From Thermoplasmata archaeon (GTDB lineage: Archaea; Thermoplasmatota; Thermoplasmata; Thermoplasmatales; GCA-001856825): 33,106 nucleotides of DNA. Location: positions 173,747-206,852 of the forward strand of contig JAGDXP010000002.1 in the NCBI GenBank assembly GCA_023256475.1. Direction: 5' to 3'. Position 1 is the stretch's first letter. Each line of letters begins with the position of its first letter. Positions 7,967-16,195 of the stretch are shown here, piece after piece. The notes beneath the pieces were generated by a model, which saw nothing but the letters and a program-made list of their open reading frames with translations, was not told the origin of the DNA and did no database searches. Made by a program: the position numbers and the translations under genes.

Positions 7967-8938
7967 ATGGAGGATGGGGTTCAAATATCAGCCATTGGAG
8001 TAAGGGACCTTAACATTCAACACTTCTTGAATTATTTGAATATGGGCTATGCCGCCGACATGAACTATCTTTTCAGGAGGGATTCCATAATGAAGAGAGA
8101 ATCCCCATACCTCATAGCGGGATGGGCAAAGAGCATTATCACGTTTAATATCCTTTATAAATTTGAAATGAAAAAGGTCCAATCCCCTTATGCAAGGTTT
8201 GCTATGTATTCCGTCTTTAAAGATTATCACCTGGTTATCAAGGATTACATTGAAAACTACCTCACGGAATACGGCTTATTTTTGAACAATAAAAGGATAT
8301 ATGTGGATACAGGACCATTAATGGAAAGGGAAATAGGGAGGCTAGGTGGACTGGGTTGGATAGGCAAGAACTCAATGCTCATAAACAAGAAGTTGGGAAG
8401 TTACACATTTTTGGGAGAGGCTCTGGTGGATGTAAAATTAGACGGAAGCTTCCAAATAACTCCTGATATGTGCGGCAATTGCGACCTCTGCATAAGATCA
8501 TGCCCTGTGAATGCCATTGATAGGGACAGGAAAGTGGATTCCAACAAATGCATTAGTTATCACACAATTGAGTCTCGCAAAACTATACCCCTGGAGATAG
8601 GAACGAAGATGGAAAATATGGTATTTGGATGTGACATTTGCAATGATGTCTGTCCTTGGAACAGATCGAGAAAGGGACCAACCATATTCGCAAATAGAAG
8701 AGAACAGATAGAAAATTTGAAGGTTGAGGACCTCGTCTATATGGATAATGAGAATTTTGTTACGAAATTTGGAAGCACTCCTATCAGGAGGGCCAAAGTT
8801 GAGGGCTTAAGGAGGAATGCGGTAATGGCTCACTTTAATATATACAATGATGATAAATTCCTCGAAGAGGTATCAAAAGATTTTAGGGATCTTGGAGGAC
8901 AACAAGCGGCTGAAATTTTGAGGAAGATAAAGTTATAA
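7967..8938 (+). CDS. queG: Epoxyqueuosine reductase
   Basis: B12- and iron-sulfur-dependent enzyme catalysing the last step of queuosine formation in tRNA. Starting at the ATG 7967 gives 323 residues. Visible: catalytic Asp114 in YVDTGPLMER, then GGLGWIGKNSM, a ferredoxin cluster CGNCDLCIRSCP (Cys169, 172, 175, 179) and the second set Cys195 plus CDICNDVCPWN (Cys222, 225, 229). A TTG at 7949 would add six residues and restore a little more of the N-terminal helix seen in relatives; the ATG is preferred because the TATA-like TTTATTTA (7933-7940) is about 30 bases before it and only about 12 before the TTG. Archaea usually make archaeosine, so a QueG homologue here may act on another tRNA base or on salvaged queuosine. 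That last point is inference. Confidence 0.9.
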   Translation: MEDGVQISAIGVRDLNIQHFLNYLNMGYAADMNYLFRRDSIMKRESPYLIAGWAKSIITFNILYKFEMKKVQSPYARFAMYSVFKDYHLVIKDYIENYLTEYGLFLNNKRIYVDTGPLMEREIGRLGGLGWIGKNSMLINKKLGSYTFLGEALVDVKLDGSFQITPDMCGNCDLCIRSCPVNAIDRDRKVDSNKCISYHTIESRKTIPLEIGTKMENMVFGCDICNDVCPWNRSRKGPTIFANRREQIENLKVEDLVYMDNENFVTKFGSTPIRRAKVEGLRRNAVMAHFNIYNDDKFLEEVSKDFRDLGGQQAAEILRKIKL

Positions 8939-8974
8939 AAAAGCTCGAAATCAATTTAGGATTGAATCAATTTT

Positions 8975-8985
8975 AAAAAAAAAAA
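8975..8985 (-). terminator. Poly-T tract ending the sedolisin transcript
   Basis: Eleven consecutive A residues on the plus strand read as T11 on the minus strand just after the sedolisin stop codon. Oligo-T tracts of this kind act as intrinsic terminators in archaea without needing a hairpin. Confidence 0.55.
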
Positions 8986-8992
8986 TTAGACA

Positions 8993-11269
8993 TCAATAAA
9001 ATCCTATGGTGAATATATCTGGGTAGCTGTTATCACTGTTAAGCGTTCCTGAAACATAATAATAATCCTGTAGATAACCTACGGAGGATGCTGCTGGATT
9101 TGAAGTGTACCCCCATTGAACCTGCCCAGTGACATTGAAAACGTTGAGATAATAATCCGTACCATTGCTCAGGTAGATATTGGGCAGAGATATGTTATAC
9201 CAATATTGATTTGGATTTACCTGTACGGTTATGTTGGTTAAGATCTGAGATCCCCACAGCGTTGTCCCTATGCTTACATTTACGGTTCCACTACCAGATA
9301 GGTATAGCACTAAATAATTGGCATAGGCACTCTTAACTGGTGTGAACTCTTCTGATTCATTGGGATAATACAGGTTAATTGATGTGGAATTAACTGATGC
9401 GAGGATGTATTTGGATGGTGTTGAATTATTGGGGGGGCTAGAAGTTGGTGTGGGGCTGCTTGAGCTACTGTTTGTGGGATTTGAAAGATTTATTTGATCC
9501 ATTATGAAGTTATAGGCATTTATTGTACCCCATCCTACTACAAGATTATAACCATCGGCAGAAGTGAATGCACCATTGGAACCGTTATAAATGAAATAAA
9601 ATGGAGGACTGCTGCTTAGAGATCCGTTTGCCTGCATTTGCCCTAGCTCATATATCAATGGATCCATGAAACCTTCCATCTGACCTAGATAATTATCCAT
9701 GTCAGCAACAAGCCCAGCTACTAAAGGCGATGCGACCGATGTACCCCATAGTGTCTGATATCCAGAATTCCCCTGATAAGTTATATAAATAGACATATTT
9801 GCACCATCGGCTGCAATATCTGGTGTTGCTCTTCCTGAACTAACACCTGTTATGCTTGAATTGCCCTGAATTGCCTGATTGGCCATGGCACTGCTGGTTT
9901 GCCATGATGGCTCCGCAAATATTGAGCTCACACCTCCCTGTGAACCATCTCCCTGTTGAGGTTCGTTATACCAAACAGCTTGAGACAGAATTCCTGTTGT
10001 ACCACTTCCATTGTTACTTTGGGTTCCGCTTAAGGTTGTTTCAGTTCCTCCAACAGCTATGGTTCCAAAATTATTGTAGGCCATGGTTGCGGGGAAAGAT
10101 GGAGCCGGAGAGTTTGTATTCCCATCATCTCCAGAAGATGCCAATACTGTAATCCCCCTTGCTGCTGCTTCCTGTTCATACTGCATCCAAGCAGTATCAT
10201 TGGTGTCCTGCCCTCCCCAGGAATTGCTTATAGCAACAAGGTTATTCAATGCTGGAAAACTTGATCCATTATTTAGAGCAGTTGCAAATGCCTGATCGAG
10301 GTAATTTTGGGTCGGGGCTGGACCATATATTTCTACAATTGTCGCTCCAGGTGCCATGCTTCCAGCCATTTCTAAGTCCAGCGTAGATTCAAAATTTGCT
10401 TGTGTTGTGTCATAAGCAGCACTTGGTCCAGGTGCTGGTGCACCATCGATTGGGTATCCATATACTTTTGGTTTCGGTTCGTTTTGTGGCAATGTACTGT
10501 TGAAATAATTAGATATATCTGAAGGTATGAAAGGTGCCACTAAACTTCCGGAAGAATTATTACCGGACCACAGAATTGTAACTATTGTTTTATTAACCGG
10601 ATAACCCTTGGTGAATAGAATATTTGCCTGATATGCCTCCTGGAAATCTGAACCATATAGCAATTGAGTCCCATTCGAATTTACGAATAGAGGTGAGATC
10701 TTTGCCACATTCATATTATTGAGCCCAGAAATCTGTGCTATATCTGCCACCATTGGGCCAGAATAACTTATGGGGGTTATTGGTGCGTAAATAATCTTTC
10801 CATTGTAATCTATTTTTTCAATATCCGTGTGGAATATATTATCAAACATCTTTACTGTTCCATAAACAGCAATTGACATCCTATCAGAATATACAACCAC
10901 TTTGAAACCGTAGGACTCAAAATACTTGGCAATTTCAAAGTAATCCTTATTATCGGGTGAAAAGTATGCCTGGAATTCGCTGAGGCTCATATATTTGTGA
11001 TAAAATTTTGAATGTGGATTTTGCAGTTCGCTTAAATAGGCATTGAGAACTTTTTCATTTCTGAGTTTTAGGGATATAAAAACCATTATCTCTTTATTTG
11101 GATTTAATTTGCCTGCAATCTTATAATCCTTCAGAATCACTCCTGTTACGCTCGCCGGTAGAATGACTCCCTGCTGCCTATGATCATTTCCATAGAATGC
11201 ATAATTCATAGAAATCATGGTTAGAATAGCCACCAATACAATTGCGATAAAAATCGCCTTTTTGTGCAT
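8993..11269 (-). CDS. Secreted sedolisin (S53, kumamolisin-like) acid protease with C-terminal extension
   Basis: 758 residues from the ATG at 11269. Layout: signal anchor (IFIAIVLVAILTMISM, about 6-21), pro-peptide (about 45-190, with SKFYHKYMSLSEFQAYF), catalytic domain (about 205-590), Ser/Thr/Pro/Asn linker (about 601-620) and a 140-residue beta-rich tail. Catalytic residues of the family are present: Glu294 and Asp298 in FESTLDLEMAGS, Asp381 in SSGDDG and Ser511 in GTSVASP; SNSWGG (349-354) is also typical. The usual DPxTGLG-type calcium segment reads ADGYNLVVGWGTIN. S53 proteases work outside the cell at acid pH, fitting an acidophilic peptide-eater. A TTG at 11287 is rejected as start because the TATA box is immediately upstream of it and correctly spaced for 11269. 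Confidence 0.93.
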   Translation of the reverse strand: MHKKAIFIAIVLVAILTMISMNYAFYGNDHRQQGVILPASVTGVILKDYKIAGKLNPNKEIMVFISLKLRNEKVLNAYLSELQNPHSKFYHKYMSLSEFQAYFSPDNKDYFEIAKYFESYGFKVVVYSDRMSIAVYGTVKMFDNIFHTDIEKIDYNGKIIYAPITPISYSGPMVADIAQISGLNNMNVAKISPLFVNSNGTQLLYGSDFQEAYQANILFTKGYPVNKTIVTILWSGNNSSGSLVAPFIPSDISNYFNSTLPQNEPKPKVYGYPIDGAPAPGPSAAYDTTQANFESTLDLEMAGSMAPGATIVEIYGPAPTQNYLDQAFATALNNGSSFPALNNLVAISNSWGGQDTNDTAWMQYEQEAAARGITVLASSGDDGNTNSPAPSFPATMAYNNFGTIAVGGTETTLSGTQSNNGSGTTGILSQAVWYNEPQQGDGSQGGVSSIFAEPSWQTSSAMANQAIQGNSSITGVSSGRATPDIAADGANMSIYITYQGNSGYQTLWGTSVASPLVAGLVADMDNYLGQMEGFMDPLIYELGQMQANGSLSSSPPFYFIYNGSNGAFTSADGYNLVVGWGTINAYNFIMDQINLSNPTNSSSSSPTPTSSPPNNSTPSKYILASVNSTSINLYYPNESEEFTPVKSAYANYLVLYLSGSGTVNVSIGTTLWGSQILTNITVQVNPNQYWYNISLPNIYLSNGTDYYLNVFNVTGQVQWGYTSNPAASSVGYLQDYYYVSGTLNSDNSYPDIFTIGFY

Positions 11270-11288
11270 AATTGTTAAATTACACAAA

Positions 11289-11297
11289 TATATAAAA
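11289..11297 (-). promoter_or_regulatory. TATA box of the sedolisin gene
   Basis: Minus-strand TTTTATATA centred 24 bases before the ATG at 11269, implying a leaderless mRNA and deciding the start codon. The opposite strand of the same short gap also carries the promoter of the gene at 11345. Confidence 0.6.
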
Positions 11298-11344
11298 TTT
11301 GCTCCACAATATGTTTACATTTTTAAAAAATTTATAGCTTTGAC

Positions 11345-11737
11345 ATGAAAAATCTGTATGAAATAAAAATTTCAAGGCAATTGAAAAACTTAATACTGCA
11401 ACTTGAATGCCTGGGTATGGCAGTGGTACGTCTCATAGTTACTCAGATTTCATCGGTGATAGATGATGATGGGAATAGAGGAAAAGAAATAATTCTTGAA
11501 GAATTTAAAAATAGACCGAGTATGGGTGGACCTCAGGAAATTGGGATCTTTAAAGAGATGATGGATAATGTATTGAGAAATCTCGGGCAAGGGTTTAACA
11601 TTCGCAACCAACCTAAAATCGTTCTTAGGCTTAATGATGAGGAATATGAATCTCTGGGGATTAAGTTTGAAGTAAACGATATTTATGAAGTTAATTTCTC
11701 AGAGGGAAAATTACACTTTAACAAGCAGACTGTTTAG
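11345..11737 (+). CDS. Small protein of unknown function
   Basis: 130 residues, no family recognised. The N-terminal part (KISRQLKNLILQLECLGMAV) is amphipathic helix, the middle has a loop rich in Gly, Pro and Asn (RPSMGGPQEIG), and the C-terminal third (IVLRLNDEEYESLGIKFEVN, then DIYEVNFSEGKLHF) reads as alternating beta strands, similar in feel to a small beta-barrel domain. No signal peptide or transmembrane segment; one cysteine. The upstream A+T-rich stretch TTTTAAAA (11321-11328) could be its TATA element at slightly short spacing. It is divergent from the sedolisin gene and followed 65 bases later by the TPR gene, which has its own promoter. Coding status is supported by length and codon-like composition only. 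Confidence 0.62.
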   Translation: MKNLYEIKISRQLKNLILQLECLGMAVVRLIVTQISSVIDDDGNRGKEIILEEFKNRPSMGGPQEIGIFKEMMDNVLRNLGQGFNIRNQPKIVLRLNDEEYESLGIKFEVNDIYEVNFSEGKLHFNKQTV

Positions 11738-11772
11738 ATTTTAGACAATAATATGAAAAATCCATACAAAAA

Positions 11773-11780
11773 TTTTATAA
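11773..11780 (+). promoter_or_regulatory. TATA box of the TPR-protein gene
   Basis: TTTTATAA centred about 26 bases before the ATG at 11803; a good leaderless archaeal promoter. Confidence 0.6.
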
Positions 11781-11802
11781 GTTTTGATAAGCTATTATCT
11801 TA

Positions 11803-12342
11803 ATGATTGATGATGACGATGTCCCCGAGATAATACGGGGACTAAATTATCAGACTTTGAAGGCTATCGCAGATCGCGACCAAGAAGAGATAAGCTTGGA
11901 ACGTACCATAGATGACCTTCTAAGGAACAAAGACAAAATTGGGAATGGATATTTCAGGGATAGTATGGAAAAAATTTCCCGCAAATACTATCAGATGGGA
12001 AATGATCTTGTTGATGAAAATGAGTATATGAGGGCTCTAGACATGTATACTAAATCAATAAAAATCTCAAAGAGGTACCTAGGTAGGCTAGCAGTAGATT
12101 CCTATTTTAATAGGGCCATTACATTTGTAATATTGGGGTATCCCAAACTTGCTCTGATGGATCTAAATCGCATAGAGAAGAAACCACCAATAAAGCCAGA
12201 TATTTTCTATCTCAAGGGGGAAATCTACGAGTTCATGGGTAAATATAAGATGGCCCAGAAGATGTATATGAAATCATATCTCATCGACCCGAGCTATGAG
12301 AAAGCCAAGAATAAGCTTAATAAAAATATATTAATTCTATGA
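11803..12342 (+). CDS. Tetratricopeptide (TPR) repeat protein
   Basis: 179 residues. An acidic N terminus (MIDDDDVPE) and a helical segment are followed by TPR-like helix pairs: YYQMGNDLVDENEYMRALDM (about 64-83) with the W/Y-L-G/A-Y-A-P pattern of the repeat, a second around SYFNRAITFVILGYPKLALM (about 106-125), and a third, YLKGEIYEFMGKYKMAQKMY (about 138-157). TPR proteins are scaffolds for protein-protein contacts; the partner is not known. No membrane segment. It has its own leaderless promoter. A second TPR protein of similar style is encoded at 23718-24383, but the two are not close copies by eye. Confidence 0.8.
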   Translation: MIDDDDVPEIIRGLNYQTLKAIADRDQEEISLERTIDDLLRNKDKIGNGYFRDSMEKISRKYYQMGNDLVDENEYMRALDMYTKSIKISKRYLGRLAVDSYFNRAITFVILGYPKLALMDLNRIEKKPPIKPDIFYLKGEIYEFMGKYKMAQKMYMKSYLIDPSYEKAKNKLNKNILIL

Positions 12343-12438
12343 TTTTTGATTTACTGTGGAATCTTCTCTACAATTTAGCCAAGGTGGTAAGAGAATGCTT
12401 AATAATTCTAAAACAATTAAGGTTTGAGGTAGATCTAT

Positions 12439-13929
12439 TTGAATCCAGTTGATTATTCTAGAGTCCCCATAAAGAGATATGATCCCGCTACCAGAATAAG
12501 AACTCTTGATGCACCAACTCTAGTTCCATATACATTAGAAGAGGTTGTTGCAGAAGCTTCAAGATGCCTCGGATGCGGTTTATGCATTCAGGGTTGCCCT
12601 GCCAAAATTGATATTCCGGGATACCAAATAGCCGTTGCTAATGGGGATATTGAAACTGGGTTGAAGATTAACTTTGAAAAATTGCCTTTTGTAGCAGTGT
12701 GTGGGAACGTTTGCCCGCATCCATGCGAGGATAACTGTGTCCTGGATGACAATCATGGATCCATTGCTACAAGGCACATAAAGAAGTTCATTGCTGAAAA
12801 TATAGATGATTATGGCGGAGTATTGAAAGTTAAGAAAAATGACCTCGGAGGAAAGGCAAAGGTTGCTATTATTGGTGCAGGCCCCTCTGGATTGACCGCT
12901 GCTTTTTACCTGACAATAAATGGAATAGACGTTGAGATATTCGAACAGACTTCAAGAGGAGGAGGAATGATGTTTCATGGCATTCCAGAATTCAGGCTAC
13001 CCAGATTTTTGCTGGATAAGGAAATACAGCACATTCTATCCTATGGTGCAAAAATTCATTACAATACAAAGGTTGGTAAGGATATTCAATTTATGGACCT
13101 GATGAATAATTTTGATGCAGTTTATATTGCTATTGGGAATTGGAAGCCTAACAGAACTCATGTCAAAGGCGAAGAGCTGAAAGGTGTTTATCATGCATTG
13201 GAATTCCTGGGCAGAGTAAACCAAGGAGAAATGATAGATGTTGGAGAAACTGTTGCAGTAATTGGTGGTGGATTCACCGCGTTTGACGCTGCAAGGGTTT
13301 CCTTAAGATTGGGCGCTAAGAATGTTTATGTCCTCTACAGAAGATCCAAGGAAGACAGGCCAGGCTACCCGAGCAGCAATGCAGAGGAAGAATTGGAAGA
13401 GGCTGAAGAGGAAAAAATTGAATTTGTTTGGGAAGTAAGTCCGTTTGAATACGTTGGAGAAAATGGAAAGGTCAAAGGCATAAAGTATTGGAAAAATAAA
13501 ATGGTTGACTCGGGAAGTGGCAGAAAGGAGCCTGTGCCTATGAAAGATCAGGAATTTTTAATGAAGGTCGATACAGTAATAGAAGCAACCGGCCAGAAGC
13601 CGGATCTGAGCTTCATACCTAATGAAATTCTATCAAAACTCAGAATGACCCAGGGAGGAGACCTTATAGTTAATCAGTACAATATGACAAGCTATCCTGG
13701 CATATTTGCTGGAGGAGATATAACAAATAAGAGAAAGGATATTATATCAGGAGTTGCAGATGCTGGAAGGGCTGCCATGGGTATTTTGTTATATTTGAAA
13801 GACAAGGGAAAGATCGCCAGAGTACCCAAGAGACTGACAAACTATGAGCAGGGTCCGTATTCAACCACATATTATGAAATCAGAGATGAAAAAATACCCA
13901 CAGTCATCCAGATTACTTCAATTCAGTGA
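12439..13929 (+). CDS. gltD: Glutamate synthase small-subunit-like NAD(P)H oxidoreductase
   Basis: 496 residues of the GltD/SudA/NfnB family, which moves electrons between NAD(P)H, FAD and iron-sulfur clusters. The N-terminal cluster domain has CLGCGLCIQGCP (Cys43, 46, 49, 53) and a second set (Cys88, 92, 96, 100). Then come the FAD motif IIGAGPSGLTAA (144-155), GGGMMFHGIPEFRLP (174-188), the NAD(P) motif VIGGGFTAFDAA (274-285), and the C-terminal FAD loop GIFAGGD. The start is TTG: GAGGT at 12426-12430 is 8 bases upstream, a proper ribosome binding site, and no ATG fits better. No large glutamate synthase subunit is adjacent, so it may serve glutamate synthase encoded elsewhere, or act as a sulfide dehydrogenase or Nfn-type transhydrogenase subunit. 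Its 3' end overlaps sfsA. Confidence 0.88.
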   Translation: MNPVDYSRVPIKRYDPATRIRTLDAPTLVPYTLEEVVAEASRCLGCGLCIQGCPAKIDIPGYQIAVANGDIETGLKINFEKLPFVAVCGNVCPHPCEDNCVLDDNHGSIATRHIKKFIAENIDDYGGVLKVKKNDLGGKAKVAIIGAGPSGLTAAFYLTINGIDVEIFEQTSRGGGMMFHGIPEFRLPRFLLDKEIQHILSYGAKIHYNTKVGKDIQFMDLMNNFDAVYIAIGNWKPNRTHVKGEELKGVYHALEFLGRVNQGEMIDVGETVAVIGGGFTAFDAARVSLRLGAKNVYVLYRRSKEDRPGYPSSNAEEELEEAEEEKIEFVWEVSPFEYVGENGKVKGIKYWKNKMVDSGSGRKEPVPMKDQEFLMKVDTVIEATGQKPDLSFIPNEILSKLRMTQGGDLIVNQYNMTSYPGIFAGGDITNKRKDIISGVADAGRAAMGILLYLKDKGKIARVPKRLTNYEQGPYSTTYYEIRDEKIPTVIQITSIQ

Positions 13930-14569
13930 ACAAATACTGGGAGCCAAGGTTATTGATAGGCCCAATAGATTCCTGGTAATCGCTAAACTGGGAGAAAGGG
14001 AAATACCGGTACACTTGCATGATCCTGGTAGACTTAAAGAGTTAATCTTCCCAAAAAATGATATTTTAATAAGGCAAGTAAGTGGGCTTAAGACCCAGTA
14101 CTCTATTCTAGCAGCCAGAGGCGAAGATGGTTGGGTTTTCCTGGATACAAGATTTCACAACCTCCTTGCAATCAAAATCTTGGGTGAGCCATCCCAGAAG
14201 GAAGTCAAGCTTGGAAATAAGAGAATTGATCTGAAATATGGAGATATTCTTGTTGAAGTCAAAGGTTGCAATTTATTGATTGATGGAGGGTGCTATTTCC
14301 CCGATGCACCGACTAAGAGAGGATCTGAACAAGTTGAAGAGCTAATCAGATACACCAAGAATGGAGGAAGTGCAAAAGTCATATTTCTATGTTTCAGGAA
14401 AAAAGCCAACTTTGTAAGCATCAATAGAGAGATGGATCCAAGACTTTATCACGCGTTTACACAGGCTATTGAATCAGGGATAGAGGTGGAAGCGCACAAA
14501 ATATATTTTTCAAGAAATTCCCTTTTCTATGCTGGACCTATTGATTTTTTGATTTCTCGAGATCACTGA
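13886..14569 (+). CDS. sfsA: SfsA family nuclease
   Basis: 227 residues from the ATG at 13886. SfsA proteins have an N-terminal OB-like nucleic-acid-binding domain and a C-terminal endonuclease-like domain; bacterial members bind or cut DNA/RNA, and the name (sugar fermentation stimulation) is historical. Visible: VIDRPNRFLVIAKL and HLHDPGRLKEL, matching the N-terminal region, though the common HCPNTG is HLHDPG here; then RIDLKYGDILVEVKG with the nuclease-type Asp and Glu-x-Lys; and CYFPDAPTKRGSEQVEEL, which is highly characteristic. In-frame ATGs at 13874 and 13844 would lengthen the overlap with the upstream oxidoreductase (44 bases at 13886), and none has a clear ribosome binding site. It is convergent with the ThyX-like gene, overlapping by 32 bases. 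Confidence 0.88.
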   Translation: MKKYPQSSRLLQFSEQILGAKVIDRPNRFLVIAKLGEREIPVHLHDPGRLKELIFPKNDILIRQVSGLKTQYSILAARGEDGWVFLDTRFHNLLAIKILGEPSQKEVKLGNKRIDLKYGDILVEVKGCNLLIDGGCYFPDAPTKRGSEQVEELIRYTKNGGSAKVIFLCFRKKANFVSINREMDPRLYHAFTQAIESGIEVEAHKIYFSRNSLFYAGPIDFLISRDH

Positions 14570-16133
14570 TTTTCTTTTGTTTCCTTATTTCTGCCCTCAA
14601 TCTTCCAAGGGGATAATTTCCATTATCTACAAATTTGAATAATGGTGCTAGCGAAGGATTCACATGGGTAATCTTATCTTTCAACTCTATAGATACGTTC
14701 CTTAAATCGAAATGTGCCTGAGGTGTTGATCTAAGTTCTGTCAGATATACTATCTCTCGTAAATTCGCATGAATTAAAACCGGATATGTATGTGCAAATG
14801 TGACTGCATATTGCGCAATATCTCTGTTATAAGCCTTTATCTTTTCATAAACCTCTTCACTCCTCTTGATAGAATCCCTGAACAATGAAAGCATTTCTTC
14901 ATCGCTTCTGACAGTAGGTGGGATCTGATAACCATAATCCGTGGTAAGCCTTCCCCTCAATATGGTCATAGTTCTGTGCCTCTGCAACTCTCTAAAAGCG
15001 CCGAAATTGGTTGAAACCATAAAAGTGAAATCAACAAATTCTCCTTCCCTACCTATTTTATTCCTTCTATTCTTTCTGATCTCAGACATCTTTTCAATTA
15101 TATTTTTGTAATTTATTACTCCATTATTTATCAAGTTTACAATTTCTCTTCCGTAATATCCAGTCCTTTGAAATATATACGATCCAACAAGGTTGGCAAC
15201 AGCATCTTCATCTGTTGGATAATTTAAGAGTTCAACTAATTCATGGTTCTTTGATTTTATATTTTCCAATTGAATATTGACATCTAATGAATTGTAAATT
15301 TCCTCATACTCAATCAATTGTTTTCCATAGTCCTTTTCCATGGAATCCATCAATTTCGAGAAGATAGGATAAAGTTCTCTTTTCAGATTCTCGCCAAGCC
15401 TCCTTGACTCCTCGAGGTGTGAAGATAATAGCCTGTTCATTAGCCGGATAAAGGCCCTAGCATTTCCTGAAATGCCAATATTAGTGAGTGTTGATGCTGG
15501 CAAGAGATACCTGGCTTCGTCCAGAGCTCTGCTCCTGATAGCACTGTTGTATGCCTTTTCCACAACCTCTTTATATTGACTGTCAGATTCGATTTCTCTG
15601 AATAGAGTGGCCTTTCCATCCAATTCAAACTGCAATGTTTCCATTGGGTATATTTCTTTCAATTTCTCCGTTAATTTTTTGAATAAGATTGAATATGTTT
15701 CAAAGAGGTTGTCACACGCTTGGCTATAAGCTTCTTCGAGATTACCGTTCAACCCTATTTTTCCCCCTTCAATGTATAGATATCTCCCGTTTACTTTCTC
15801 ATCGTATGGGACATATCTCGAACTTTTTTCAATATATGACAGGCCAATTCTATTCTCTTCAATTATTTTTGATACGATATTGCTGACATTCTGTATACCC
15901 ACTTGAGCTGTGACCAATTCTGCAATGGATTCGTCCCCGTATTCTACGAAAACTCTCTCATAAAAACTCTTTCCTCTGTCGGGATTATCTTTGAACTCTT
16001 TTAACCATAGCTTCCTGATGTCCAATTCCCTAGTTCTTGAATATCTTGACATCAAAGCCCCTCTGTCGATTTGCTCCTTAAGGTTTATAATGAATACGTC
16101 CTTGTCCCAATTAGAGAATTCCTCTTCTTCCAT
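14538..16133 (-). CDS. Tandem-domain ThyX-like protein (FAD-dependent thymidylate synthase family)
   Basis: 531 residues from the ATG at 16133, about twice a normal ThyX, with two homologous halves. Half 1 has YGDESIAE, then SYIEKSSRY (Ser105 unproven as nucleophile; pattern SxxExSxRY) and later GNARAFIRLMNRLLSSHLEE, but no RHR. Half 2 has FRELQRHRTMTILRGRL with Arg385-His386-Arg387, then ANLREIVYLTEL and STPQAHFDLR, but Arg stands where the motif serine should be. So the RHRxxSxNExSxRY signature is divided between the two halves. Thymidylate synthase activity is therefore uncertain; it could be a pseudo-dimer using one composite site or a different flavoprotein. An ATG at 16190 would leave 5 bases to the divergent gene and add a basic tail unlike the family, so 16133 is preferred. 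Confidence 0.82.
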   Translation of the reverse strand: MEEEEFSNWDKDVFIINLKEQIDRGALMSRYSRTRELDIRKLWLKEFKDNPDRGKSFYERVFVEYGDESIAELVTAQVGIQNVSNIVSKIIEENRIGLSYIEKSSRYVPYDEKVNGRYLYIEGGKIGLNGNLEEAYSQACDNLFETYSILFKKLTEKLKEIYPMETLQFELDGKATLFREIESDSQYKEVVEKAYNSAIRSRALDEARYLLPASTLTNIGISGNARAFIRLMNRLLSSHLEESRRLGENLKRELYPIFSKLMDSMEKDYGKQLIEYEEIYNSLDVNIQLENIKSKNHELVELLNYPTDEDAVANLVGSYIFQRTGYYGREIVNLINNGVINYKNIIEKMSEIRKNRRNKIGREGEFVDFTFMVSTNFGAFRELQRHRTMTILRGRLTTDYGYQIPPTVRSDEEMLSLFRDSIKRSEEVYEKIKAYNRDIAQYAVTFAHTYPVLIHANLREIVYLTELRSTPQAHFDLRNVSIELKDKITHVNPSLAPLFKFVDNGNYPLGRLRAEIRKQKKISDLEKSKNQ

Positions 16134-16195
16134 TTCTTTCCTGTGCTTATTGATTCGTCTGTAAAAAGTTTTTATCCAGTTCACTATCATAGTGC

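Noticed and set aside
9856-10295. Plus-strand open frames inside the sedolisin gene
   Set aside because: They are antisense to clearly conserved catalytic-domain codons and have no promoter or family features.
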